Source: JABDQZ01 sp963801985 (GTDB lineage Bacteria > Pseudomonadota > Gammaproteobacteria > Chromatiales > Chromatiaceae). From it: 64,000 bases of DNA. Shown piece by piece: positions 43,919 through 53,666 of this stretch (its first letter is position 1; the number at the start of each line of letters is the position of its first letter). Where the stretch lies: NCBI GenBank assembly GCA_963801985.1, contig CAWDGV010000002.1, positions 62,001 to 126,000 of the forward strand, in the 5' to 3' direction. The position numbers and the translations under genes were made by a program. The notes beneath the pieces were generated by a model. It saw only the letters and a list, made by a program, of their open reading frames with translations. It searched no databases and was not told where the DNA came from.

Positions 43919-45460
43919 TTACCAGGTATTGTTTTCTTTGAAGTCTTTGATTGCTGCATGTAATGCATCAGCCACTTCATCGTTATAGTCAGTTTCTGTG
44001 TTGATTTTGTCCATCAGATCTGATTTCGAGCTTTTCATGTAACCTTGCAGAGCTTCTTCAAAATCAACTATTTTATTTGCCGCTACGTCATCCAGGTAGC
44101 CTTCGTTAGCCGCAAACAACGAAACAGCCATTTCTGCCACACTCATGGGAGAGAACTGACCCTGTTTCATTAGTTCTGTTACACGTTCACCACGTTCCAG
44201 CTGCTTGCGAGTAGCTTCATCAAGATCAGAAGCAAACTGCGAGAAAGCCGCCAGTTCACGGAACTGGGCCAGAGCCAGACGAACACCACCACCGAGTTTC
44301 TTAATGATCTTGGTTTGTGCAGCACCACCCACACGGGATACTGAAAGACCGGCGTTAATCGCAGGCCTGATGTTGGCATTAAACAGATCAGACTCCAGGA
44401 AAATCTGGCCATCGGTAATCGAAATTACGTTCGTTGGTACGAATGCAGATACGTCACCAGCCTGGGTTTCAATGATAGGGAATGCTGTCAATGAACCAGT
44501 CTGACCTTTAACTTCACCATTGGTGAATTTTTCGACGTAGTCTGCATTAACCCGAGCTGCACGTTCCAGCAAACGGGAGTGCAGGAAGAAAACATCACCA
44601 GGATAGGCTTCACGACCCGGTGGACGTTTCAGCAACAGGGATACCTGACGATATGCCCAGGCCTGTTTGGTAAGATCATCGTAAATAATCAGGGCATCTT
44701 CACCGCGATCGCGGAAATATTCACCCATCGTGCAACCAGAGTATGGCGCGATAAACTGCATGGCAGCAGATTCAGCGGCTGGCGCAGCCACGATAATGGT
44801 ATGATCAAGCGCATCATATTCTTCTAGTTTTCTGACAACCTGCGCAATGGTCGAGTTTTTCTGACCAACAACAACATAAATACATTTAACACCGGTGTCT
44901 TTCTGGTTGATGATCGCATCGATACCAATGGCTGATTTACCGGTTTGTCTATCTCCGATAATCAGTTCACGCTGTCCGCGGCCTACTGGTACCATTGCAT
45001 CGATTGCTTTTAAGCCGGTCTGGACAGGCTGATCAACCGATTTACGCTCGATAACGCCGGGCGCTACTTTTTCAATCGGAGACATGAAGGCGTCTTCGAT
45101 AGGGCCTTTACCATCCAATGGGTTACCCAATGCATCAACAACTCGGCCTAAAAGACCTCTGCCGGTTGGAACCTGTAAAACATTACCGGTACATCTAACC
45201 GAATCGCCTTCAGAAATACCTTTATAGTCGCCCAGGATAACGGCACCTACTGAATCTCTCTCGAGGTTCAAAGCCAGTCCATTAACGCCACCTGGAAATT
45301 CCAGCATTTCGTATGACATAACGTCAGACAGACCGTGGATTCGTGCAATACCGTCAGTCAGGCTTACGACTGTACCTTCAGTATGCGATTCTGTGTCGAG
45401 ATCGAAGTTTTCGATCTTTTTCTTGATCAGTTCACTGATTTCAGATGGATTGAGTTGCAT
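43919..45460 (-). CDS. atpA: ATP synthase alpha subunit
   Basis: The 513-residue non-catalytic nucleotide-binding F1 subunit has the P-loop GDRQTGKSAIGID near residue 170, the arginine-finger region PAINAGLSVSRVGGAAQ near 365 and an N-terminal beta-barrel. Its ATG is 13 bp after the atpH stop. Confidence 0.98.
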   Translation of the reverse strand: MQLNPSEISELIKKKIENFDLDTESHTEGTVVSLTDGIARIHGLSDVMSYEMLEFPGGVNGLALNLERDSVGAVILGDYKGISEGDSVRCTGNVLQVPTGRGLLGRVVDALGNPLDGKGPIEDAFMSPIEKVAPGVIERKSVDQPVQTGLKAIDAMVPVGRGQRELIIGDRQTGKSAIGIDAIINQKDTGVKCIYVVVGQKNSTIAQVVRKLEEYDALDHTIIVAAPAAESAAMQFIAPYSGCTMGEYFRDRGEDALIIYDDLTKQAWAYRQVSLLLKRPPGREAYPGDVFFLHSRLLERAARVNADYVEKFTNGEVKGQTGSLTAFPIIETQAGDVSAFVPTNVISITDGQIFLESDLFNANIRPAINAGLSVSRVGGAAQTKIIKKLGGGVRLALAQFRELAAFSQFASDLDEATRKQLERGERVTELMKQGQFSPMSVAEMAVSLFAANEGYLDDVAANKIVDFEEALQGYMKSSKSDLMDKINTETDYNDEVADALHAAIKDFKENNTW

Positions 45461-45473
45461 GTCGGCTTCTCGT

Positions 45474-46013
45474 TTAGATACCTAATTCATTTGCCAGCTT
45501 ATGTAGCTGCCCTTTAATTGAACCATCGATGACCATATCGCCAGCCTTGATCCGAATTCCACCTATCAGGCTTTCATCAGTTTCATTACTGATATTGATT
45601 TCTCTGGAGAATTTTTTCTTCAGAGCATCAGTAATAATCTGTTCCTGGGCAGGTTTCATTTCAAAAGCCGAGGTGATAACGACATCAATAGCACCTTCAC
45701 TTTGATTTTTTAACGCTTCAAATTGCGCTGCAATTTCCGGTAACGCCGGGAGCTTTTTATTGACAACCAGCAATTTAACCAGATTCTGGCATTCATCGTT
45801 AAGACGACCACCGCCAATATCCAGTAGCACCTTCGTCAGACTCGCCTCATCGATGGCCGGGTTTCCAATTACAGCTTTCATGTTCGTATCAGATACGGTG
45901 AAAGCCAAGAATTCCAGCATTTCAGACCAGAGACCGAGGTTACCCTTTTCACTGGCATGAGCGAAAACGGCTTCTGCATATGGTCTTGCGATTGAGCTAA
46001 TTTCTGTTGCCAT
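45474..46013 (-). CDS. atpH: ATP synthase delta subunit
   Basis: The 179-residue peripheral-stalk subunit has the family N-terminus ARPYAEAVFAHA near residue 9 and C-terminal signature ESLIGGIRIKAGDMVIDGSIKGQLHKL. It connects F1 alpha to the b subunits. Confidence 0.97.
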   Translation of the reverse strand: MATEISSIARPYAEAVFAHASEKGNLGLWSEMLEFLAFTVSDTNMKAVIGNPAIDEASLTKVLLDIGGGRLNDECQNLVKLLVVNKKLPALPEIAAQFEALKNQSEGAIDVVITSAFEMKPAQEQIITDALKKKFSREINISNETDESLIGGIRIKAGDMVIDGSIKGQLHKLANELGI

Positions 46014-46037
46014 AACTTAACTAGATCCTGGTTCTAC

Positions 46038-46508
46038 CTAGATTTTGCCAGCAATACTTTCAACAACGTCTTTATGAACGTCAGCGTTGATTTCTTTTTG
46101 CAGAATCTTTTCTGCACCAGAAATAACCAGAATGGCAACCTTTTCACGTAATGCTTCACGTGAACGGTTCACTTCCTGCTCTATTCCTGCCTGTGCAGCG
46201 GTAATAATTCTGTCGCCTTCAGCCTTGGCATCATTTTTGGCTTCTTCAACTATTTCTCCAGCACGCTTGTGTGCCTGGTTAATAATCTCAGCGGCCTGTT
46301 GCTTGGCTTCATGCAAAGACTCTTTGGCTCGTTCCTTTGCCAGTTCCTGCTCATGCTGGCCTCTTTCGGCAGCTGCAAGACCATCGGCAATTTCTTTTCT
46401 ACGTTGTTCCAGGGCATCCATAATCGGGGTCCACACAAATTTCATTGTGAACCACACAAATACTACGAAGGATACCAGCTGACCAATTAACGTCAGATTG
46501 ATGTTCAT
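46038..46508 (-). CDS. atpF: ATP synthase b subunit
   Basis: The 156-residue protein has a single N-terminal transmembrane helix (LIGQLVSFVVFVWFTMKFVW), then a long charged coiled coil (about 30-150) typical of the peripheral stalk dimer. It lies between atpE and atpH. Confidence 0.97.
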   Translation of the reverse strand: MNINLTLIGQLVSFVVFVWFTMKFVWTPIMDALEQRRKEIADGLAAAERGQHEQELAKERAKESLHEAKQQAAEIINQAHKRAGEIVEEAKNDAKAEGDRIITAAQAGIEQEVNRSREALREKVAILVISGAEKILQKEINADVHKDVVESIAGKI

Positions 46509-46560
46509 CCCGAAACCTCGGTTTAAAGCGTCAAAAAACTACTGTCAGTATTAACCAGTG

Positions 46561-46794
46561 TTAACCGGCAACTGCGAACAGTACATACATTGCCAGACCT
46601 ACAGCAATCATAGGTACAGCATCAACAAGACCCATGACGATGAAGAACTGGGTTCTCAGCATGGGTATGAGTTCTGGTTGACGTGCGGCGCCTTCCAGAA
46701 AGCGGCCACCCAATACGCCGATACCAACTGCAGCGCCCAGGGCACCCAGACCCATCATAATCGCGCCAGCTATATACAGCAGTGCTTGTTCCAT
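46561..46794 (-). CDS. atpE: ATP synthase c subunit (proton type)
   Basis: The 77-residue hairpin has two transmembrane helices joined by the polar loop ARQPEL (about 37-42). The ion-binding carboxylate is Asp58 in GLVDAVPMI. The absence of the Na+-ligand pattern points to a proton-driven ring. Confidence 0.98.
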   Translation of the reverse strand: MEQALLYIAGAIMMGLGALGAAVGIGVLGGRFLEGAARQPELIPMLRTQFFIVMGLVDAVPMIAVGLAMYVLFAVAG

Positions 46795-46835
46795 TTTGGT
46801 CTCCCGTTTTAATTACAAAAATTAAAGTTAAAAAA

Positions 46836-47705
46836 TCAGTGTTCGTGATGTGCCATGTCCAGGTAAACAATGGTCAACGTCATGAAAATAAAGGCCTGCA
46901 AGGTGATAATCAGGATATGAAAAATCGCCCAACCCAGTTGCAGAACACCACCAAACAATCCCATTACAATACCCGTGCTATACATGATGGCAATCAGGAT
47001 GAAAATCATTTCGCCCGCATACATGTTACCGAACAAACGCAAGGCCAGTGAGATAGGCTTGGCAATCAGGCTGACAAATTCGAGCAGGAAGTTGATGGGT
47101 ATGAAAATCGCTTTAACCAGCGGATTATCTGATGAAAAAGGCTGTAACGTCAGCTCGCCAACAAAACCACCGATGCCTTTGATTTTAATACTGTAATAGA
47201 GCACCAGCAAAAAGACACCAATAGCCATACCGAATGTTGCATTCGGATCAGTTGACGGGACTACCTTCATGAAGTGGGCTATACCCAGCCCCTGATCACC
47301 TAATATATAAGGTATAAGATCAACAGGAACCAGGTCCATTGCATTCATCAGGAAAATCCAGATAAAAATTGTCAACGCAAGGGGAGCTACCAGGTCATTT
47401 TTTGAGCTGAATGAGCCCCTGACGCTTTCATCAATAAATTCGACAATCCACTCAGCAAAATTTTGCACGCCATTCGGGACGCCAGCTGTAGCGGTTTTTG
47501 CTGCTTTCATAAACAGCAGGAGAAATACGATTCCCAGGCCAATAGACCAGAACATGGTATCGACATGGATTGCCCAGAAGCCCATTTCCTTGGCTTCTTC
47601 AGCGGAATGAGCCATGCCCCAGTGACCATCAGGAAATTGCCCATATGTCAGGTTGGTTAGGTGATGCTTGATATATTCTGATGATGTTAAGGTATCGCCG
47701 GCCAT
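46836..47705 (-). CDS. atpB: ATP synthase a subunit
   Basis: The 289-residue integral membrane stator has the essential arginine in ISLALRLFGNMYAGEM near residue 215. Conserved NAMDLVPVDLIPYILG near 125 and several transmembrane helices follow. ATG 47705 is chosen over a TTG at 47717. It lies 12 bp after the atpI stop. Confidence 0.97.
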   Translation of the reverse strand: MAGDTLTSSEYIKHHLTNLTYGQFPDGHWGMAHSAEEAKEMGFWAIHVDTMFWSIGLGIVFLLLFMKAAKTATAGVPNGVQNFAEWIVEFIDESVRGSFSSKNDLVAPLALTIFIWIFLMNAMDLVPVDLIPYILGDQGLGIAHFMKVVPSTDPNATFGMAIGVFLLVLYYSIKIKGIGGFVGELTLQPFSSDNPLVKAIFIPINFLLEFVSLIAKPISLALRLFGNMYAGEMIFILIAIMYSTGIVMGLFGGVLQLGWAIFHILIITLQAFIFMTLTIVYLDMAHHEH

Positions 47706-47717
47706 TTCTAGTCTCAA

Positions 47718-48080
47718 TCACCCATTGTTTATTAATAAAGCAGGTAAAACCTGAATTACAAAGTAAACCAGTATTAACGTTGCAAAGCTTAAAGGCTTCA
47801 CATTTAACACGATCGCCGCAAAAGCTGCCATGGCAAATATCAATTTGGCTATTTCTGCGCTGTAGAACTTTGCCAGAACTTTCTCCGGCTGCTGGGCCCT
47901 GTATTGCCTGAAGACCAAAAGAAACATGATCAGGCCGGAAACAAAAGCAATTGCTCCCCCCAAAAACCCCGAAATAGCAACTGTTGTGCCTAAAGGCAAT
48001 AACGCTATCGGTATCAGTACAAGCAGCCCGCCCTGTATTAACAGCAGCTTTTTGGCCTCACCGGTTTTCTGTACCTGCAT
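47718..48080 (-). CDS. atpI: ATP synthase subunit I
   Basis: The 120-residue protein has four predicted hydrophobic segments, including LLLIQGGLLVLIPIALLPLG near residue 12, matching AtpI, an assembly helper for the c-ring and Mg uptake. It is the first gene of the atp operon, with a strong promoter 36 bp upstream. Confidence 0.92.
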   Translation of the reverse strand: MQVQKTGEAKKLLLIQGGLLVLIPIALLPLGTTVAISGFLGGAIAFVSGLIMFLLVFRQYRAQQPEKVLAKFYSAEIAKLIFAMAAFAAIVLNVKPLSFATLILVYFVIQVLPALLINNG

Positions 48081-48115
48081 GCCCTTTACCTGCAGCAGTA
48101 TGCTAAAGCCCGCGA

Positions 48116-48144
48116 AGTATATTAGGGCTTAACGATAAGGTCAA
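48116..48144 (-). promoter_or_regulatory. Predicted sigma-70 promoter of the atp operon
   Basis: The minus strand carries TTGACC (48139-48144), a 17-bp spacer and TATACT (48116-48121), both five of six to consensus. A G/C-rich discriminator and a roughly 30-nt leader precede atpI. Confidence 0.75.
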
Positions 48145-48163
48145 TCTATGTCAGGTAAAATAA

Positions 48164-49078
48164 CTATTGAATATGATCTAAAATCCCGTCCAGTTCATCC
48201 AGACTGTTATAACCGATAATCAATTGCCCTTTGCCACCCGTTGATTGCTTGATATGTACCTTGGCACCCAGCTTGTCTGCCAGGTTATTCTGCAGGCGCA
48301 TGACATCCGGATCTATTTTCACAACCGTTGCTTTTTTAGCTTCGGTTTTTTCACTGCTATCTGCCAGGCCCTGCATACGCCGGACCAGTTTTTCTGTTTC
48401 CCTTACCGACAGACCGCCATCAACCACTTCCTTGGCCGCCTTGACCTGCTCTTTATCTTTCAGGCCCAGCAATGCCTTGGCATGGCCCATGTCGATCTGG
48501 CTTAACTCCAGCATTTTTTTGACTGTTTCATTCAGCTCAAGCAAACGCAGAAAATTGGTTACAGATGTTCTTGATTTTCCAACAGCCTGGGCAATTTGCT
48601 GATGTGTCAGGCCAAATTCATGTAAAAGACGGTCGAGCGCAGTGGCTTCTTCCAGTGGATTAAGGTCATCACGCTGGATATTTTCAATTAACGCCATTGC
48701 CATGGCGGCCTGGTCATCCACTTCACGAATAACGACCGGAATTTCCTGTAACGATGCCAACTGGCTGGCTCTCCAGCGGCGTTCCCCGGCGATGATCTCA
48801 TAGCGCCCGCCATCTATCGGACGCACTACAATGGGCTGGATTACACCCTGGGCGGCAATTGAATCGGCCAGCTCCTGCAACTTGTCCTGGTCAAAATTGC
48901 GCCTCGGCTGGTACTTGCCACGTTGAATCAGGTCTATCGGCAGAGCAGATAAAGACTTGCTGGCCTCCTGTGGCGTCTCAACGCCAGGGGATATGTCTTC
49001 GACCGGCTTGGTTTCCTTAACAGATCCGCCGAGTAAAGCATCCAGTCCGCGGCCAAGTCCTCTTTTTTTAACTGCCAT
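48164..49078 (-). CDS. parB: Chromosome partitioning protein ParB
   Basis: The protein has 304 residues from MAVKKRGLGRGLDALLGG. The CTPase/N-domain motif GERRWRASQLA lies near residue 98, the helix-turn-helix TQQ-type region LTHQQIAQAVGKSRTSVTNFLRLL near 155, and the C-terminal dimer domain follows. It loads on parS sites near the origin and organises them with ParA. A start at 49096 is open but would sit before the conserved KKRGLGRGL. Confidence 0.96.
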   Translation of the reverse strand: MAVKKRGLGRGLDALLGGSVKETKPVEDISPGVETPQEASKSLSALPIDLIQRGKYQPRRNFDQDKLQELADSIAAQGVIQPIVVRPIDGGRYEIIAGERRWRASQLASLQEIPVVIREVDDQAAMAMALIENIQRDDLNPLEEATALDRLLHEFGLTHQQIAQAVGKSRTSVTNFLRLLELNETVKKMLELSQIDMGHAKALLGLKDKEQVKAAKEVVDGGLSVRETEKLVRRMQGLADSSEKTEAKKATVVKIDPDVMRLQNNLADKLGAKVHIKQSTGGKGQLIIGYNSLDELDGILDHIQ

Positions 49079-49098
49079 ATCGTTCTTACCGTTCAAAT

Positions 49099-49884
49099 TC
49101 AGGCTGAAACTGCCTGTTTGTTTTTGTGTCGTCTCATTAATTCACTTGCCAACGCCAGATAAGCAATCGCACCACGTGAAGATTTATCGTAATTTAATAT
49201 AGGCAGTCCGTGGCTTGGTGCTTCAGCTACGCGGACATTTCTGGGAATAATGGTTTTAAAAACCAGTTCCCCAAAATGACTTAACAGTTGTGACGAAACC
49301 TGGTTAGCCAGATTGTTGCGCAAGTCATGCATGGTACGCAAAATCCCCTCGATCTCCAGCGCACTGTTACTGTGTGCCTGAATTTGTTCAACCGTGCGTA
49401 ACAACGCGGAGAGACCTTCAAGTGCATAATATTCTGTCTGAATAGGAATCAGCACGCCGTCCGCGGCCACCAGGGCATTGACTGTCAGCATGTTCAGCGA
49501 AGGAGGGCAGTCAATCAGAATATAATCATACTTGTCTCTGACCGACTCCAAAGCCAGCTTCAGTCGTTTTTCTTTCAAGTCAGCTGACATCAGGCCAACT
49601 TCAGCCACCGTCAGGTCACTATTGGATGGCAGCACATCATAACCAGCCTGTTCAGAAAACACCGCGGCTTCGCTCACCTTGCATTCACCCATAATGGATT
49701 CGCAGGCAGACAGGTCCAGTTCATATTTATTGACACCACTACCCATGGTGGCATTGCCCTGTGGATCAAGGTCAACCAGCAGTACCTTGTTTTTAAAATA
49801 GGCCAGCGAAGCTGCAAGGTTAACCGTGGTGGTGGTTTTACCAACACCACCCTTCTGATTCGTAACAGCAATGATGCTTCCCAT
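49099..49884 (-). CDS. parA: Chromosome partitioning ATPase ParA
   Basis: The 261-residue deviant Walker ATPase (Soj type) has KGGVGKTTTTVNLAASL near residue 10, DLDPQGNATMG near 40 and DCPPSLNMLTVNAL near 123. It lies 20 bp upstream of parB in the same unit and works with it in origin segregation. Confidence 0.97.
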   Translation of the reverse strand: MGSIIAVTNQKGGVGKTTTTVNLAASLAYFKNKVLLVDLDPQGNATMGSGVNKYELDLSACESIMGECKVSEAAVFSEQAGYDVLPSNSDLTVAEVGLMSADLKEKRLKLALESVRDKYDYILIDCPPSLNMLTVNALVAADGVLIPIQTEYYALEGLSALLRTVEQIQAHSNSALEIEGILRTMHDLRNNLANQVSSQLLSHFGELVFKTIIPRNVRVAEAPSHGLPILNYDKSSRGAIAYLALASELMRRHKNKQAVSA

Positions 49885-50064
49885 GAGTCTTTTGTTCCTG
49901 ACGATTTTAAATGATCAATCCAATCCGTATTTGCGTTGTATTTATAGCCGGATTGACCCGGGAATCGACCCAGGGTCGTTAATCATAACGACTGATGGCA
50001 AAGAGTGGTATTCAAAATTAGTAATTTTTACATTTTGCGGCTGAAAATCACATTTTTGGCAATT

Positions 50065-50688
50065 TCAGTTTCGCTTGATGATCAACAGATGTCTCTCACC
50101 GTCCAGCCCGGGCACTCCCAGGGATTCATCGCGGATATGAAAACCCTGTTTTTTGACGTCCTTGATTTCAGCTGTGGGTAACTGGCCCTTCATTGCGAGT
50201 AGCTCTGTAGATGGTTTCATCAAGGGTCCTAGCCAACCGAGCATATTGGGTAAATTGGTAAATGCCCGGGTGGTTATCTGGTCAATTTCAGTCTCAGCAG
50301 GAAAAGCTTCAATGCGCTGGTGTACAGCCGTGACATTTTCCAGGCCCAGTTCCATGATTACCTGCCGGCAGAAACGGATTTTTTTACCGTTACTGTCCAG
50401 CAGAATGATTTGCATCTCTGGAAAGCAAATAGCCAAAGGAATTCCAGGCAAACCTGCGCCTGTGCCAACATCCAGTAAACGCCGGCCGTGCACAAAGCCT
50501 GCTATCGACAAACTGTCGAGTAAATGCACTCTCAACATTTTCCGGATATCACGTACCGCAGTTAAATTAAAATGTTGGTTCCACTTTTCAAGCAGTTGCA
50601 GGTAGGCCAGTAACAGTTGTTGCTGTTGCCCGGAGCAATTCAGCCCCAAAGCCCGCAAACCTTTGTCTAAATCAGATGCCAAATCCAT
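50065..50688 (-). CDS. rsmG: 16S rRNA (guanine-527-N7)-methyltransferase RsmG
   Basis: The 207-residue SAM-dependent enzyme has WNQHFNLTAVRD near residue 36, SAM-binding LLDVGTGAGLPGIPLAI near 70 and RAFTNLPNMLGW near 140. It lies 26 bp after mnmG, the usual mnmG-rsmG-parA-parB order. Confidence 0.96.
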   Translation of the reverse strand: MDLASDLDKGLRALGLNCSGQQQQLLLAYLQLLEKWNQHFNLTAVRDIRKMLRVHLLDSLSIAGFVHGRRLLDVGTGAGLPGIPLAICFPEMQIILLDSNGKKIRFCRQVIMELGLENVTAVHQRIEAFPAETEIDQITTRAFTNLPNMLGWLGPLMKPSTELLAMKGQLPTAEIKDVKKQGFHIRDESLGVPGLDGERHLLIIKRN

Positions 50689-50714
50689 AACCGGCTCAAG
50701 ACTCCTGGTTAGAT

Positions 50715-52589
50715 TTATGCTGAACGCTTTTTCAGGTGAATCAACAGCAGTGACACCGCTGCCGGTGTCACGCCGGGTATTCGTGCTGCCTGACCGATCG
50801 TTTCGGGACGGGTTTTAATCAGCTTTTCCCGAACTTCATTGGAAAGGCCTTTAACATTATCAAAGTCTATGCTGTCCGGCAGCCTGATTGACTCATTCTG
50901 TTTCTGGCGGGCGATCTCATTTTTTTGGCGTTCTATATAACCGGCATATTTAGCCTGGATTTCCACCTGTTCCGCTTCCGCCTCATTGTCCAGGCCAGGC
51001 CCGATTCCCTGCAATTTCATCAGGTCTGCATAACCGACCTGCGGCCTTGCCAATACATCGGCGGCTTTGGCATCACGTTGGAACTTTTCGCCACTGAGTG
51101 CCTCGAGTTGTTCGAGCGGATGCTCGGCCGTTTTGATCCATAAATTCGCCAGCCGCTGTTTTTCCTGCTCGATCGACTCCCGCTTGTTTTCAAAAAACTC
51201 CCAGCGGTCATCATCGACCAGCCCCAGTTGCCGTCCCTTGCCAGTCAGACGTAAATCAGCGTTATCCTCACGCAATAACAGGCGATATTCGGCGCGGCTG
51301 GTAAACATGCGATAGGGCTCCATGGTGCCCTGGGTAATCAGGTCATCAATCATCACGCCAATATAGGCTTCATCCCGTGATGGGCACCAGCCGGGCTCCC
51401 CCCTGGTTTTTAATACCGCATTCATACCGGCCATCAGGCCCTGGGCGGCCGCCTCTTCATAGCCAGTAGTACCGTTGATCTGGCCCGCAAAAAACAGGTT
51501 ATTGATAAAACGGGTTTCCAGCGTGTAACGCAGATCCCGTGGATCAAAAAAATCATACTCGATGGCATAACCGGGGCGGGTTATACGCGCCCGCTCAAAT
51601 CCCTTCATTGAGCGCACCAGTTCCCATTGCACGTCAAAGGGCAGGGAAGTCGAAATACCATTGGGATAGGCTTCATTCGAAGTGAGCCCTTCCGGCTCAA
51701 TAAAGATCTGGTGCGAGTCCCTATCCGCAAAACGCACGATCTTGTCTTCTATTGAAGGGCAGTAACGTGGTCCCACGCCCTCGATCACACCGGTATACAT
51801 CGGTGAGCGCGACAGACCCTGTTGAATAATTTCATGCGTTTTCAGGTTAGTCCGGGTAATAAAGCAACTAATCTGACGGGGATGGTCTGCGACGTTTCCC
51901 ATGTAGGAAAAAACGGGTACCGGATCATCACCAGGCTGTTCCTGCAGACTGGCAAAATCAATGCTGCGCATGTCAATGCGGGGTGGCGTACCGGTTTTTA
52001 GACGGTCTACTCTGAAAGGTAACTCGCGCAATCGCCGGGATAACGCATTTGAAGGTGGATCACCTGCACGCCCGCCTTCATAATTTTCCAGACCAATATG
52101 AATACGGCCGCCAAGAAAAGTACCTACCGTCAGGACTACCGCAGATGCATGGAATTTGAGCCCCATCTGGGTAACAACACCGCTAACGGTGTCATTTTCA
52201 ATGATCAGGTCTTCAACTGCCTGCTGAAAAATATCCAGATTTTGCTGTGCCTCAAGTACATTTCTAATCGCAGCCCGGTAGAGCACACGATCTGCCTGGG
52301 CACGGGTTGCCCGAACTGCCGGACCTTTTCTGGAGTTGAGAATCCTGAACTGAATACCGGCCCTGTCAGCAGCTTTAGCCATGATACCGCCGAGGGCATC
52401 AATTTCCTTTACCAGGTGCCCTTTACCAATACCACCAATAGCTGGGTTGCAACTCATCTGGCCCAGGGTTTCAATATTATGAGTCAGTAACAGGGTTTTT
52501 GCGCCCATGCGTGCAGCTGCCAATGCAGCTTCTGTTCCTGCATGGCCGCCACCAATTATAATGACATCATATTTTTCTGGACTAAACAT
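50715..52589 (-). CDS. mnmG: tRNA uridine-5-carboxymethylaminomethyl modification enzyme MnmG
   Basis: The 624-residue FAD protein has the dinucleotide motif IIGGGHAGTEAALAAARMG near residue 11, CNPAIGGIGKGHLVKEIDALGG near 47 and PPRIDMRSIDF near 203. With MnmE (encoded at 57.4 kb in this window) it modifies U34 of several tRNAs. It is divergent from moxR. Confidence 0.97.
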   Translation of the reverse strand: MFSPEKYDVIIIGGGHAGTEAALAAARMGAKTLLLTHNIETLGQMSCNPAIGGIGKGHLVKEIDALGGIMAKAADRAGIQFRILNSRKGPAVRATRAQADRVLYRAAIRNVLEAQQNLDIFQQAVEDLIIENDTVSGVVTQMGLKFHASAVVLTVGTFLGGRIHIGLENYEGGRAGDPPSNALSRRLRELPFRVDRLKTGTPPRIDMRSIDFASLQEQPGDDPVPVFSYMGNVADHPRQISCFITRTNLKTHEIIQQGLSRSPMYTGVIEGVGPRYCPSIEDKIVRFADRDSHQIFIEPEGLTSNEAYPNGISTSLPFDVQWELVRSMKGFERARITRPGYAIEYDFFDPRDLRYTLETRFINNLFFAGQINGTTGYEEAAAQGLMAGMNAVLKTRGEPGWCPSRDEAYIGVMIDDLITQGTMEPYRMFTSRAEYRLLLREDNADLRLTGKGRQLGLVDDDRWEFFENKRESIEQEKQRLANLWIKTAEHPLEQLEALSGEKFQRDAKAADVLARPQVGYADLMKLQGIGPGLDNEAEAEQVEIQAKYAGYIERQKNEIARQKQNESIRLPDSIDFDNVKGLSNEVREKLIKTRPETIGQAARIPGVTPAAVSLLLIHLKKRSA

Positions 52590-52754
52590 GCGGCCATTTT
52601 ACGCGCTTGCACAGCAACAGCACAGACCTGCCGGATTTTTTTTCAATTTCATTTCTGCAAATAAAAACCCGCTATTCATTGTGCTAATCTTCTATCCCGC
52701 AACAAAATTGTCTAAGCTGTTAATCTGCTAACTGACCCGGTAACCCTAATCATC

Positions 52755-53666
52755 ATGTCTGCTTCCCGGATTGCTTCAATTATCGACCAGGCCTCGGAAA
52801 TTATTCTTGGCAAGGAAAATATCATCAAACTGGCCCTGTGTACTTTATTAAGTCGTGGCCATTTATTGATCGAGGACTTGCCCGGGGTTGGTAAAACCAC
52901 CCTCGCACATCTGATTGGTAAACTTAGCGGCCTGGATTTCCATCGTATACAGTTCACCAGCGATCTGCTACCGGCAGATATCCTCGGCGTATCAATTTAC
53001 GAACGAAACTCTGAAAGCTTTAACTTTCATCCCGGTCCGGTTTTCTGCCAGCTGTTGTTAGCCGACGAAGTCAACCGTGCCACACCAAAAACCCAGAGTG
53101 CTTTGCTGGAAGCCATGGAAGAAAAACAAGTCACTATTGATGGTAAAACCCATCTTTTGCCACAACCTTTTTTTGTCATCGCCACCCAGAACCCGGCTAC
53201 ACAGATCGGTACTTTTCAATTACCTGAATCACAACTTGACCGCTTTTTGATGCGCATCAGTATCGGCTACCCGGACAATGCTTCTGAACGCGCCTTGCTG
53301 GAAGGCAGGGACCGGCGTGACCTGCTTGAAAGTCTCGCTCCTGTCATTACACCGGCTGAGCTGATTGAATTGCAGCATGCAGCCAGTTCAATTTATGTTG
53401 CTCCGGCAATTATTGAATATTGCCAGTCCATCCTGGCCTACAGCCGTCAGGCAGGTCTTTTTATTCATGGACTTTCTCCACGTGCCGGACTTGCTTTGCT
53501 TGGAGCTGCAAAAAGCTGGGCCATGATGCAATCCAGGCAGGAAGTTCTGCCTGAAGACCTGCAAGCCGTGCTCCCGGCTGTTGTCAATCACAGACTGGTA
53601 TTACAGGAAGACCTTTCTTCTCTGGAAGCTGGCGCTCAAATTCTGCAACATGTTCCGGTTCCCTGA
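52755..53666 (+). CDS. MoxR family AAA ATPase
   Basis: The 303-residue AAA+ protein has Walker A GVGKTTLAHL near residue 44, Walker B LLADEVNRA near 107, sensor-type ATQNP near 148 and ESQLDRFLMRI near 165. MoxR ATPases act as chaperones for VWA or membrane-linked complexes. It is first in a moxR-DUF58-transglutaminase cluster, a conserved gammaproteobacterial set. Confidence 0.93.
   Translation: MSASRIASIIDQASEIILGKENIIKLALCTLLSRGHLLIEDLPGVGKTTLAHLIGKLSGLDFHRIQFTSDLLPADILGVSIYERNSESFNFHPGPVFCQLLLADEVNRATPKTQSALLEAMEEKQVTIDGKTHLLPQPFFVIATQNPATQIGTFQLPESQLDRFLMRISIGYPDNASERALLEGRDRRDLLESLAPVITPAELIELQHAASSIYVAPAIIEYCQSILAYSRQAGLFIHGLSPRAGLALLGAAKSWAMMQSRQEVLPEDLQAVLPAVVNHRLVLQEDLSSLEAGAQILQHVPVP

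Noticed and set aside
46152..46167. parS-like TGCTTCACGTGAACGG in atpF, 12 of 16 to the TGTTTCACGTGAAACA consensus
   Set aside because: It lies inside conserved coding sequence, the flanks fail at three of the last bases, and no second site was found by eye. A real parS normally matches at 14 or more positions. ParB ChIP would decide.
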